Source of the DNA: Nitrospira sp.
GTDB lineage: Bacteria; Nitrospirota; Thermodesulfovibrionia; Thermodesulfovibrionales; SM23-35
Assembly (NCBI GenBank): GCA_016873595.1
Contig: VGWZ01000139.1
Location: forward strand, 1 to 5,242
DNA length: 5,242 nt
Direction of reading: 5' to 3'
This document shows positions 1 to 5,242 of the stretch, piece after piece. The number at the start of each line of letters is the position of its first letter. The stretch's first letter is position 1. The notes below the pieces were generated by a model. That model saw only the letters and a program-made list of their open reading frames with translations. It did no database searches and was not told the origin of the DNA. The position numbers and the translations under genes were made by a program.

Positions 1-483
1 GCTGAGTCCTTCAATGAGGGTAAAAAGCTTATTCTCTTTGGAAATGGTGGCAGTGCTACCGATGCCTCTCATATAGCAGCCGAATTTGTCAATCGCTTCA
101 AGAAAGAAAGACCGGGTCTTCCTGCAATAGCGCTTAATACAGATATGGCAGTGATCACATCCATTGCAAATGATTATGACTTTTCAGAAGTGTTCTCAAG
201 ACAGCTCAAGTCTCTGTCCGAGGATGGGGACGTGGTGATTGCCATAAGCACCAGTGGAAGTTCAAGTAACGTGCTGAAGGCAATGGATGTGGCAAAGAAG
301 AAGAAACTCAGAATTATAGTCTTTACAGGTGCTAAGGGAGAGAAACTTGCTTCAAAGGCAGACTATGCCTTCATCGTCCCCTCTGATAACACACCAAGGA
401 TACAGGAAACCCACATCACACTGGGACATGTCCTCTGCCAGATGGTGGAGGAGATACTCTTTGAGACACCAAGGAGAAAATAA
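1..483 (+). CDS. gmhA: Phosphoheptose isomerase (sedoheptulose 7-phosphate isomerase), 5'-truncated by window edge
   Basis: The frame is open from base 1 and gives 160 residues before TAA. It is a SIS-domain protein of the GmhA family, a cytoplasmic enzyme converting sedoheptulose 7-phosphate to D-glycero-D-manno-heptose 7-phosphate, the first step of ADP-heptose synthesis for lipopolysaccharide core. Visible signatures are the phosphate-binding loop GNGGSATDASH (residues 14-24), a second SIS loop STSGSSSN (83-90), and the C-terminal QETHITLGH (135-143). The four zinc ligands known from E. coli GmhA (H61, E65, Q172, H180, from memory) match H24, E28, Q135 and H143 here, all at a constant offset of 37. 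So about 37 residues are missing upstream and the core has no net indel. The intact zinc site argues against DiaA, the non-enzymatic relative. An internal ATG at 145 is not the real start, since conserved sequence continues upstream of it. ruvC follows after 27 nt, suggesting one transcript; no functional link is implied. Confidence 0.93.
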   Translation, partial: AESFNEGKKLILFGNGGSATDASHIAAEFVNRFKKERPGLPAIALNTDMAVITSIANDYDFSEVFSRQLKSLSEDGDVVIAISTSGSSSNVLKAMDVAKKKKLRIIVFTGAKGEKLASKADYAFIVPSDNTPRIQETHITLGHVLCQMVEEILFETPRRK

Positions 484-492
484 TCCATCTAA

Positions 493-507
493 TCCGCCTG
501 AGGCGGA
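493..507. repeat. Perfect GC-rich palindrome over the ruvC ribosome binding site
   Basis: TCCGCCT (493-499) and AGGCGGA (501-507) are exact reverse complements around one central G. As RNA it would fold into a stem of about 6 bp with a TGA loop. It fills most of the 27-nt gmhA-ruvC spacer, its right arm contains part of the ruvC Shine-Dalgarno sequence, and it ends 3 nt before the GTG start. There is no T tract after it, so it is not a classical terminator. It may be a dispersed intergenic repeat, an RNA-processing or mRNA-stability hairpin, or a brake on ruvC translation. It occurs once in this window. Confidence 0.8.
500..503 (+). promoter_or_regulatory. Ribosome binding site of ruvC, inside a palindrome
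   Basis: GAGG at 500-503 sits 7 nt before the GTG start at 511, a normal spacing. A second purine stretch, GGAGAGG, runs straight into the start codon and is too close to be the main site. The frame has stop codons at 481, 490 and 499, so GTG at 511 is the only start that keeps the RuvC N-terminus. The site would be paired if the palindrome at 493-507 folds. Confidence 0.6.
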
Positions 508-510
508 GAG

Positions 511-1035
511 GTGAGAATCCTCGGCATCGACCCTGGAAGTATTACCTGTGGTTATGGAATCATAGAAACACCAAAAAACAAAAAAACTACTGACTGTATC
601 TACATCACCTCTGGCAGGATAGTCACTCCCCGTAAAAAAAAGGCACATATTGTATTAAAAGATCTTTATGATACCCTTGTGGATATTATCAGGGAATATA
701 GTCCCCATGAGGTTGTAGTAGAAAAAGTTTTTTTTGCAAAAAGTGCAAAAGCCGTATTAAGCCTCGGACAGGCACGAGGAATTGCACTTCTTGCTGCTGC
801 ATCATGTGGTCTCAATGTAGTCGAATATAGTGCCCTTGAGGTTAAAAAAGCTATTACCGGTTATGGAAGGGCCGAAAAAAGGCAGGTTCAGGAGATGGTG
901 ATGAGAATCCTATTCCCGCGCTCCAGTCACCGTGCTCAAGCTCCTCTTCTTACCGAAGACAGCGCAGATGCACTCGCCCTCGCCTTCTGTCATTTAAATA
1001 CCTTAAAATTTAAGGAGGCAATTGATAGACGATGA
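511..1035 (+). CDS. ruvC: Crossover junction endodeoxyribonuclease RuvC
   Basis: RuvC is the dimeric, metal-dependent resolvase that nicks Holliday junctions symmetrically at the end of recombinational repair, working with RuvAB. The 174-residue length is typical. The RNase H-like fold shows MRILGIDPGS at the N-terminus with catalytic D7, then VVVEKVFFAKSAKAVLSLGQ around E71, and TEDSADALALAFCH (148-161) with D150 and D153. These correspond to the four acidic catalytic residues of E. coli RuvC (D7, E66, D138, D141). The aromatic F74/F75 lies where E. coli uses F69 to stack on a base at the junction, and YGRAEKRQVQEMV (118-130) is a further family signature. The start is GTG, fixed by the conserved N-terminus and stops just upstream. 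Several A or T runs of 6-8 bases lie in the first half, but the frame is intact. ruvA follows 73 nt downstream, so the cluster order is C-A-B. Confidence 0.97.
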   Translation: MRILGIDPGSITCGYGIIETPKNKKTTDCIYITSGRIVTPRKKKAHIVLKDLYDTLVDIIREYSPHEVVVEKVFFAKSAKAVLSLGQARGIALLAAASCGLNVVEYSALEVKKAITGYGRAEKRQVQEMVMRILFPRSSHRAQAPLLTEDSADALALAFCHLNTLKFKEAIDRR

Positions 1036-1107
1036 GTGAACATTGTCTTTATCAGTATCTATCTTTATTATCTACTTATCACTTGTCACTTATCACTTTT
1101 CACTCAT
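1032..1107. repeat. 9-bp inverted repeat spanning the ruvC-ruvA spacer
   Basis: ATGAGTGAA at 1032-1040 is the exact reverse complement of TTCACTCAT at 1099-1107. The left arm contains the ruvC stop codon (1033-1035) and the right arm ends one base before the ruvA ATG. The 58-nt interior holds the heptamer array. In mRNA the arms could pair and bring the ruvC stop next to the ruvA start; alternatively they are ends of a small inserted repeat element. Function is inference. Confidence 0.6.
1076..1103. repeat. Tandem heptanucleotide repeat, four copies (TTATCAC type)
   Basis: Four adjacent 7-bp units read TTATCAC, TTGTCAC, TTATCAC and TTTTCAC, differing only at positions 3 and 4 (units at 1076, 1083, 1090, 1097). 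The pyrimidine-rich array lies where the ruvA ribosome binding site should be. Heptamer tandem repeats between genes are known in some bacteria, for example the STRR repeats of filamentous cyanobacteria, but I do not claim this is the same family. The unit length is not a multiple of three, so copy-number change would shift any frame read through it. Confidence 0.75.
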
Positions 1108-1108
1108 T

Positions 1109-1696
1109 ATGATTGGATCACTAAGAGGAAAACTTATCTCGAGAAGACCCGACAATGTCATCATAGAAGCTGGTGGCATCGGTTACCAGGTAAATGTCCC
1201 TCTTAACATACTCTCAAACATGCCTGACGAAGGTGAAGATATTTTCCTGCATATCTACACACATGTGCGTGAAGATGCTCTTCATCTCTACGGTTTCACC
1301 ACAGAAGATGAAAAAAGGATTTTTATCACACTCCTCGGTATCACAGGCATAGGGCCAAAAATAGCCCTTAATATACTTTCAGGAATTTCTCATGATGATT
1401 TTCTGCGCGCAATAGAGACTGAGGATGTTGCATTGCTCTGCAGGATACCAGGTCTCGGAAAAAAGACAGCGCATAGATTAATCCTCGAGCTCAGAGAAAA
1501 ATTGCCCTCTTCAAAGGAGATAAAAAACAGGGTTTTTGAAGATACCCTCTCGGCACTCATCAATCTTGGATATAAAAAATCTATTGCTCAGGAATATCTT
1601 GAAAAGGCTTATAAAAAAGGGCACAAAGACATTGAAAGTCTCCTCAAAGAATCATTAAAATATTTAACAGGGAACGTACGTGAAGAGGATAGATGA
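1109..1696 (+). CDS. ruvA: Holliday junction branch migration complex subunit RuvA
   Basis: RuvA tetramers bind the four-way junction, hold it open in a square-planar form and load the RuvB motors. The protein is 195 residues, close to the usual ~200. Domain I (about 1-63) is the OB fold and ends in REDALHLYGF (54-63), whose E55 and D56 match the acidic pin that separates strands at the junction centre. Domain II has two helix-hairpin-helix motifs, GITGIGPKIALNIL (77-90) and CRIPGLGKKTAHRL (111-124). Domain III (about 144-190) is the small RuvB-binding helical bundle, after a Lys/Glu-rich linker. The start is set at ATG 1109 because RuvA proteins begin with MIG followed by a G(K/R)L-type strand. 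The frame is open to a TTG at 1043, but those 22 extra residues are encoded by low-complexity repeat DNA and look unlike RuvA. No Shine-Dalgarno sequence precedes ATG 1109, which is unusual. The 3' end overlaps ruvB by 17 nt. Confidence 0.96.
   Translation: MIGSLRGKLISRRPDNVIIEAGGIGYQVNVPLNILSNMPDEGEDIFLHIYTHVREDALHLYGFTTEDEKRIFITLLGITGIGPKIALNILSGISHDDFLRAIETEDVALLCRIPGLGKKTAHRLILELREKLPSSKEIKNRVFEDTLSALINLGYKKSIAQEYLEKAYKKGHKDIESLLKESLKYLTGNVREEDR
1669..1673 (+). promoter_or_regulatory. Ribosome binding site of ruvB, inside the ruvA coding sequence
   Basis: AGGGA lies 6 nt before the GTG at 1680, within the last codons of ruvA. It supports GTG 1680 as the ruvB start, and no other usual start codon precedes the conserved region. 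The 17-nt overlap of the two genes suggests translational coupling. Confidence 0.6.
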
Positions 1697-2717
1697 TCGT
1701 AAATCCACTGACAAAGACCGGACAGTAAATCCTGTTATCTCACAGGATGAATCCACCTATGAACTCACCCTGAGGCCAAGGTCATTTGATGAATTTATTG
1801 GCCAGGATAAGATTAAAGACAACCTCAAAGTATTCATAGAAGCAACAGGGAGAAGAAAAGAACCGCTCGACCATGTCCTCTTCTGTGGCCCTCCTGGTCT
1901 CGGAAAAACAACCCTTGCACACATCATCGCAACGGAATTAAGGGTAAATGTCAAGACAACATCAGGTCCTGTGCTCGAAAGACCCGGTGACCTTGCTGCC
2001 ATACTCACCAATCTCTCTGACCTTGATATCCTATTCATAGACGAGATACACAGATTGCCACGTATAGTTGAAGAAATCCTCTATCCTGCGATGGAAGAAT
2101 ACCAGCTCGACATCATTATAGGCCAGGGCCCTAATGCAAGGACACTAAAATTAAATCTACCAAAGTTTACTCTTATAGGTGCGACAACGAGGACAGGTCT
2201 CCTCACCTCACCATTAAGAGACAGGTTCGGTGTGATAAACAGGCTTGAGTTCTACAATCCTGAAGACCTCAGAAAAATCGTCCTCCGTTCAGCAGCGATA
2301 TTGAAGATGGAAATCGAAGATAATGCTGCCCATGAAATTGCACGCCGTTCGAGAGGCACACCAAGGATAGCGAACAGGTTATTGAGAAGAATTCGCGACT
2401 TTGCTCAGGTAAAAGGTGATGGGAGGATTGATCTTACTATCACAAAGAGTTCTTTATTGTCCTTAGATGTTGATGAAAAAGGGCTCGACGAGATGGACAG
2501 AAGACTTCTTCTCACAATAATCGAGAAATTCAATGGTGGCCCTGTGGGAATCGAAACGATTGCTGCATCATTAAGGGAAGACAGAGAGAGCATCGAGGAT
2601 GTGTACGAACCTTTTCTTCTTCAGGAAGGCCTCCTTGAAAGAACACCCCGTGGCAGACAGGCAACACGAAATGCATACCAGCACCTCGGAATAAAAATCC
2701 CGCAGGGGTTGTTTTGA
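1680..2717 (+). CDS. ruvB: Holliday junction branch migration DNA helicase RuvB
   Basis: RuvB is the AAA+ hexameric motor that pulls DNA through the RuvA-bound junction using ATP. The 345 residues match the usual ~335-345. In order: the N-terminal LRPRSFDEFIGQ (31-42); Walker A GPPGLGKTT (70-78); Walker B LFIDEIH (118-124) with D121 and E122; sensor 1 GATTR (167-171); SPLRDRFG (177-184), the region carrying the arginine finger; sensor 2 GTPRIANRLL (226-235) with R229; and a C-terminal winged-helix domain from about 265 ending in the family hallmark LLERTPRGRQAT (318-329). All motifs are intact. The first ~25 residues are polar and poorly conserved, as is usual. The GTG start has a Shine-Dalgarno sequence at 1669 and lies inside ruvA, so RuvA and RuvB are probably made in coupled fashion. 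It is the last gene of the ruv cluster; a weak hairpin and a new promoter follow. An antisense 93-codon frame over its 5' half is only a shadow. Confidence 0.98.
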   Translation: MKRIDDRKSTDKDRTVNPVISQDESTYELTLRPRSFDEFIGQDKIKDNLKVFIEATGRRKEPLDHVLFCGPPGLGKTTLAHIIATELRVNVKTTSGPVLERPGDLAAILTNLSDLDILFIDEIHRLPRIVEEILYPAMEEYQLDIIIGQGPNARTLKLNLPKFTLIGATTRTGLLTSPLRDRFGVINRLEFYNPEDLRKIVLRSAAILKMEIEDNAAHEIARRSRGTPRIANRLLRRIRDFAQVKGDGRIDLTITKSSLLSLDVDEKGLDEMDRRLLLTIIEKFNGGPVGIETIAASLREDRESIEDVYEPFLLQEGLLERTPRGRQATRNAYQHLGIKIPQGLF

Positions 2718-2720
2718 TAT

Positions 2721-2737
2721 CAAAAAAGGTTTTTTTG
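2721..2737 (+). terminator. Weak A/T hairpin just after ruvB, possible terminator
   Basis: A C plus six A, then GG, then seven T plus G can fold into a stem of 6-7 bp with a 3-5 nt loop, 3 nt after the ruvB stop. The stem has only one G-C pair and its T run forms the 3' arm instead of trailing it, so termination would be inefficient at best. I see no better terminator in 2718-2858, so ruv transcripts may partly read into hsdR. Confidence 0.3.
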
Positions 2738-2795
2738 CACTTCAGATTAAATAAATCCAGTTGAATACTTCTAAAAGTGTACGCAATGACTGTTC

Positions 2796-2824
2796 TTGCC
2801 TGAATATCTCAATACTGCTATAGT
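2796..2824 (+). promoter_or_regulatory. Sigma70-type extended -10 promoter of hsdR
   Basis: The -35 element is TTGCCT at 2796-2801 (TTGACA consensus, 4 of 6). A 17-nt spacer leads to the -10 element TATAGT at 2819-2824 (TATAAT consensus, 5 of 6). TGC directly precedes it, giving the TGn extended -10 motif. Transcription would start near 2831, leaving a leader of about 28 nt before the ATG at 2859. Its fit and placement in the only substantial spacer suggest hsdR is transcribed separately from the ruv cluster. Confidence 0.65.
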
Positions 2825-2826
2825 AT
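2812..2826. promoter_or_regulatory. Short inverted repeat over the hsdR -10 box, possible operator
   Basis: ATACT (2812-2816) and AGTAT (2822-2826) are exact reverse complements separated by 5 nt, and the symmetry is centred on the -10 region. A repressor bound here would block RNA polymerase, as expected if restriction must be delayed until methylation is established. Five-base arms in AT-rich DNA also arise by chance, so this is a weak call. Confidence 0.25.
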
Positions 2827-2844
2827 CCTTGGTTATGCAAATTT

Positions 2845-2848
2845 AGGA
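2845..2848 (+). promoter_or_regulatory. Ribosome binding site of hsdR
   Basis: AGGA at 2845-2848, extended by two further A, lies 10 nt before the ATG at 2859. Spacing is slightly long but acceptable. An ATG at 2835 is ruled out because it meets a TAG after three codons. Confidence 0.5.
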
Positions 2849-2858
2849 AACAGAACGT

Positions 2859-5242
2859 ATGGGCATAAAGCCAGAGGAAAAAGCTCGACAAAAGATCGAC
2901 CAACTGCTTGGAGCAGCAGGTTGGAACATTCAGGATTTGAGAGAACTCAACCTCGGAGCTTCTTTGGGCGTGGCTGTCCGTGAATTTCCTCTTAAATCAG
3001 GCCCTGCCGATTATCTGCTTTTCGTTGATAGAAAGGCTATTGGTGTTATAGAGGCAAAACCAGAAGGTACTACATTAAGTGGCGTTGCTGAACAGTCTGA
3101 CACCTATATATATGGTGTTCCAGAAGATTTACCACATGTGCATGAGCCTCTTCCTTTTGCATATGAAAGCACAGGAACAGAAACTTTTTTCAGAGATTTA
3201 AGAGACCCGGAAACCCGTTCTCGAAGGATATTTGCCTTTCACAGACCTGAAACACTTAACAAATGGCTTTCGCAACGAGATACTCTTAGGGCAAGACTCA
3301 GAAATATGCCATTTTTAATTACCACAGGGTTAAGAGATTGTCAGATTGAAGCCATAAAAAACCTTGAAAAATCTTTTACCGACACAAGGCCAAGGGCTCT
3401 TATACAAATGGCGTCTGGTGCCGGGAAGACCTTTACTGCAATCAGCTTTATTTATCGGTTAATCAAATTTGCAGATGCTCAAAAAATTCTCTTTCTCGTT
3501 GACAGGAGGACTCTTGGGAAACAGACATCCCAAAAATTCCAGGAGTATGTAACTCCTGATGATGGTCGAAAATTTACTGAGCTTTACAATGTGCAACATT
3601 TGAGTTCCAATACGCTCGATTCAGTGAGCCGTGTATGTATTACTACCATTCAAAGACTCTATTCCATGCTTAAGGGGGAACCTGAATTTGATCCTGAACT
3701 TGAGGAACGTTCCATTCTTGACTTTACTCTGACTGAAGAAAAACCGAGAGAAGTTCCCTATAATCCACAAATCCCAATAGAAACCTTTGATTTTATTATA
3801 ACTGATGAGTGCCATCGTTCCATTTACAACCTCTGGCGTCAGGTTCTTGAATACTTTGATGCCTTTATCATTGGTCTGACTGCGACACCTTCAAAGCAGA
3901 CTTTTGGATTTTTCAACCAGAATCTTGTAATGGAATATCCTCATGAACGAGCAGTAGCAGATGGGGTAAATGTGCCCTACGATGTTTATCGCATCAAAAC
4001 AGAGATTACAGAGCAAGGGAGTAAAGTTGAAGCTGGATACTACATAGATAAAAGGGATAAGCTCACAAGAAAGACACGGTGGGAGTTACTTGATGAGGAC
4101 ATTGAATATGCTGCAGATCAGTTAGACCGTGACGTAGTAGCTCCTGACCAGATAAGGACAGTTATAAGAACTTTCAAGGAAAAACTTTATACCGAAATAT
4201 TTTCTGACAGAAAGGAAGTTCCCAAGACCTTGATTTTTGCCAAAGATGATTCTCATGCTGAAGATATTGTTCATATTGTGAGAGAGGAGTTCGGCAAAGG
4301 AAATGAATTTTGTAAAAAAATAACCTATAAAACCACAGGCGAAAAAACAGAGGATTTAATTACAAGCTTCCGCAACTCTTACAATCCCCGCATTGCGGTA
4401 ACAGTAGATATGATTTCAACTGGCACGGATATCAAACCTCTGGAGTGTCTGATATTTATGCGTGATGTTAAGTCAAGGGTCTATTTTGAGCAGATGAAAG
4501 GTCGTGGAACACGTACAATTGATTCGACTGTCCTTCAATCTGTTACCTCTGACGCTAAAACCAAGACTAATTTTCTCATAGTTGATGCTGTAGGTGTATG
4601 TGAGAATGACAAGACTGATTCTCGTCCTCTGGAGCGTATGAGGAGTATCCCTTTTGACAAACTTATTTTATCTGTGGCTATTGGTAACAGGGATGAAGAT
4701 ACACTTACATCGCTGGCAGGAAGGCTTGCAAGGCTTGATAGAGAGATAGACGAAAAAGACAGGAAAGAGATTGAAAATGCTGCAGAAGATAAACCATTAA
4801 AACAGATTATCAATGACCTTTTAGATGCAGTTGATTTAGATAAGAGATTGGAGAAAGCAAAGGAGATTTTCAAGACAGAAACTCCTAACGAAGAGCAGGA
4901 GGAAAAGGCTGCTTATGAGTTGATAAAAGTCGCCTGTGCACCTTTTGATATCCCAAAATTGAGGAACACAATCATAGAAATTAAGAGAAGAAATGAACAG
5001 ATTATAGATACTGTGAGCAAAGATACGGTCATCTTTACAGGTTTTGATGAACAGGCAAAGAAAAAAGCTCGCACAATTGTTGATACTTTCAAAAGATTTA
5101 TAGAAGAAAATAAAGACGAACTCACAGCGTTACAAATTATTTATAGCAAGCCATATGGCAAACGCCATCTTACATATGAGGAGATTAAACAGCTTGCTGA
5201 TGCCATAAAGAAGCCACCCTATAATCTTACAACAGAGCTTCT
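2859..5242 (+). CDS. hsdR: Type I restriction enzyme R subunit (HsdR), EcoEI-like, 3'-truncated by window edge
   Basis: The frame is open from ATG 2859 to the window end, giving 794 codons and no stop. HsdR is the ATP-dependent translocase and nuclease of the HsdR2M2S1 complex that cuts unmethylated foreign DNA. The N-terminal PD-(D/E)xK nuclease shows D51 in GPADYLLF, E65 and K67 in GVIEAK, and QSDTY (79-83) matching the QxxxY motif of type I nucleases. The superfamily 2 motor follows: LRDCQIEAI (158-166), Walker A ASGAGKT (185-191), motif II DECH (316-319), motif III TATPS (341-345), motif V region STGTDIK (520-526) and motif VI QMKGRGTR (545-552). From about 610 it is charged and helical, fitting the EcoEI-type C-terminal domain that contacts the methylase; the type IB assignment is inference. 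Everything visible looks functional. No hsdM or hsdS precedes it, so partners should lie downstream. It has its own promoter and leucine codon use unlike ruvB. An A7 tract at 4314-4320 lies in the second helicase domain. Confidence 0.95.
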   Translation, partial: MGIKPEEKARQKIDQLLGAAGWNIQDLRELNLGASLGVAVREFPLKSGPADYLLFVDRKAIGVIEAKPEGTTLSGVAEQSDTYIYGVPEDLPHVHEPLPFAYESTGTETFFRDLRDPETRSRRIFAFHRPETLNKWLSQRDTLRARLRNMPFLITTGLRDCQIEAIKNLEKSFTDTRPRALIQMASGAGKTFTAISFIYRLIKFADAQKILFLVDRRTLGKQTSQKFQEYVTPDDGRKFTELYNVQHLSSNTLDSVSRVCITTIQRLYSMLKGEPEFDPELEERSILDFTLTEEKPREVPYNPQIPIETFDFIITDECHRSIYNLWRQVLEYFDAFIIGLTATPSKQTFGFFNQNLVMEYPHERAVADGVNVPYDVYRIKTEITEQGSKVEAGYYIDKRDKLTRKTRWELLDEDIEYAADQLDRDVVAPDQIRTVIRTFKEKLYTEIFSDRKEVPKTLIFAKDDSHAEDIVHIVREEFGKGNEFCKKITYKTTGEKTEDLITSFRNSYNPRIAVTVDMISTGTDIKPLECLIFMRDVKSRVYFEQMKGRGTRTIDSTVLQSVTSDAKTKTNFLIVDAVGVCENDKTDSRPLERMRSIPFDKLILSVAIGNRDEDTLTSLAGRLARLDREIDEKDRKEIENAAEDKPLKQIINDLLDAVDLDKRLEKAKEIFKTETPNEEQEEKAAYELIKVACAPFDIPKLRNTIIEIKRRNEQIIDTVSKDTVIFTGFDEQAKKKARTIVDTFKRFIEENKDELTALQIIYSKPYGKRHLTYEEIKQLADAIKKPPYNLTTEL

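Noticed and set aside
1..483. DiaA-like replication regulator in place of GmhA
   Set aside because: All four zinc ligands of GmhA are present at consistent spacing, which DiaA is known to lack.
352..648. 98-codon minus-strand frame across the gmhA-ruvC junction
   Set aside because: It is antisense to two confidently identified genes and its translation shows no recognisable domain.
1043..1108. N-terminal extension of RuvA from TTG 1043, resembling a hydrophobic leader
   Set aside because: The 22 residues come from low-complexity repeat DNA, RuvA is cytoplasmic, and the conserved family N-terminus begins exactly at ATG 1109.
1757..2038. 93-codon minus-strand frame inside ruvB
   Set aside because: It is a shadow of the conserved RuvB AAA+ domain, with Ser/Pro-rich low-complexity translation.
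2718..2858. Small RNA or attachment site in the ruvB-hsdR spacer
   Set aside because: No tRNA-like fold, no direct repeat pair and no strong hairpin was seen; the promoter and weak A/T hairpin explain the visible signals.
3621..3815. 64-codon minus-strand frame opposite the hsdR motor
   Set aside because: It is antisense to the segment leading into the DECH motif, with no ribosome binding site or domain recognised.
4535..5125. Two Ser/Leu-rich minus-strand frames opposite the hsdR 3' half (4535-4873 and 4913-5125)
   Set aside because: They mirror charged helical coding sequence on the + strand; the apparent hydrophobicity is the usual antisense effect of Lys/Glu codons.
2859..5242. HsdR as a pseudogene
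   Set aside because: I translated the frame to the window end without a stop, and nuclease and helicase motifs are all present in order; it is cut only by the window edge.

Overview
The window reads as a compact bacterial chromosomal segment with every gene on the + strand. It holds the 3' part of a phosphoheptose isomerase gene (gmhA), a complete Holliday-junction processing cluster ruvC-ruvA-ruvB, and the 5' part of a large type I restriction-modification R-subunit gene (hsdR) that runs off the right edge. GmhA makes the heptose precursor of lipopolysaccharide inner core, so the host is most likely Gram-negative. Base composition is moderately AT-rich, with GTG starts used for ruvC and ruvB. 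I cannot place the organism securely; a Nitrospirota- or Desulfobacterota-like lineage is only a guess from style.

Layout. 1-483: gmhA, missing about 37 N-terminal codons. 484-510: short spacer with a perfect GC-rich palindrome over the ruvC ribosome binding site. 511-1035: ruvC. 1036-1108: spacer with four tandem heptamers enclosed by a 9-bp inverted repeat, and no ribosome binding site before ruvA. 1109-1696: ruvA. 1680-2717: ruvB, overlapping ruvA by 17 nt. 2718-2858: the only clear transcriptional break, with a weak A/T hairpin after ruvB and a good extended -10 sigma70-type promoter. 2859-5242: hsdR, 794 codons visible and no stop. No stretch above 300 bases lacks a gene, and I saw no tRNA, rRNA, CRISPR array or insertion sequence.

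How the genes work together. RuvA binds the four-way junction, two RuvB hexamer motors drive branch migration, and RuvC cuts the junction; all three keep their key residues, so the set looks functional. gmhA probably shares the transcript by proximity alone. HsdR is the ATP-dependent translocase and nuclease of a type I restriction system. Its own promoter and different leucine codon use suggest an accessory defence locus beginning right after the ruv operon, with hsdM and hsdS expected beyond the right edge.

I found no clearly new system inside the window. The best leads are the start of the defence locus after ruvB and the two repeat structures at the ruvC and ruvA translation starts.
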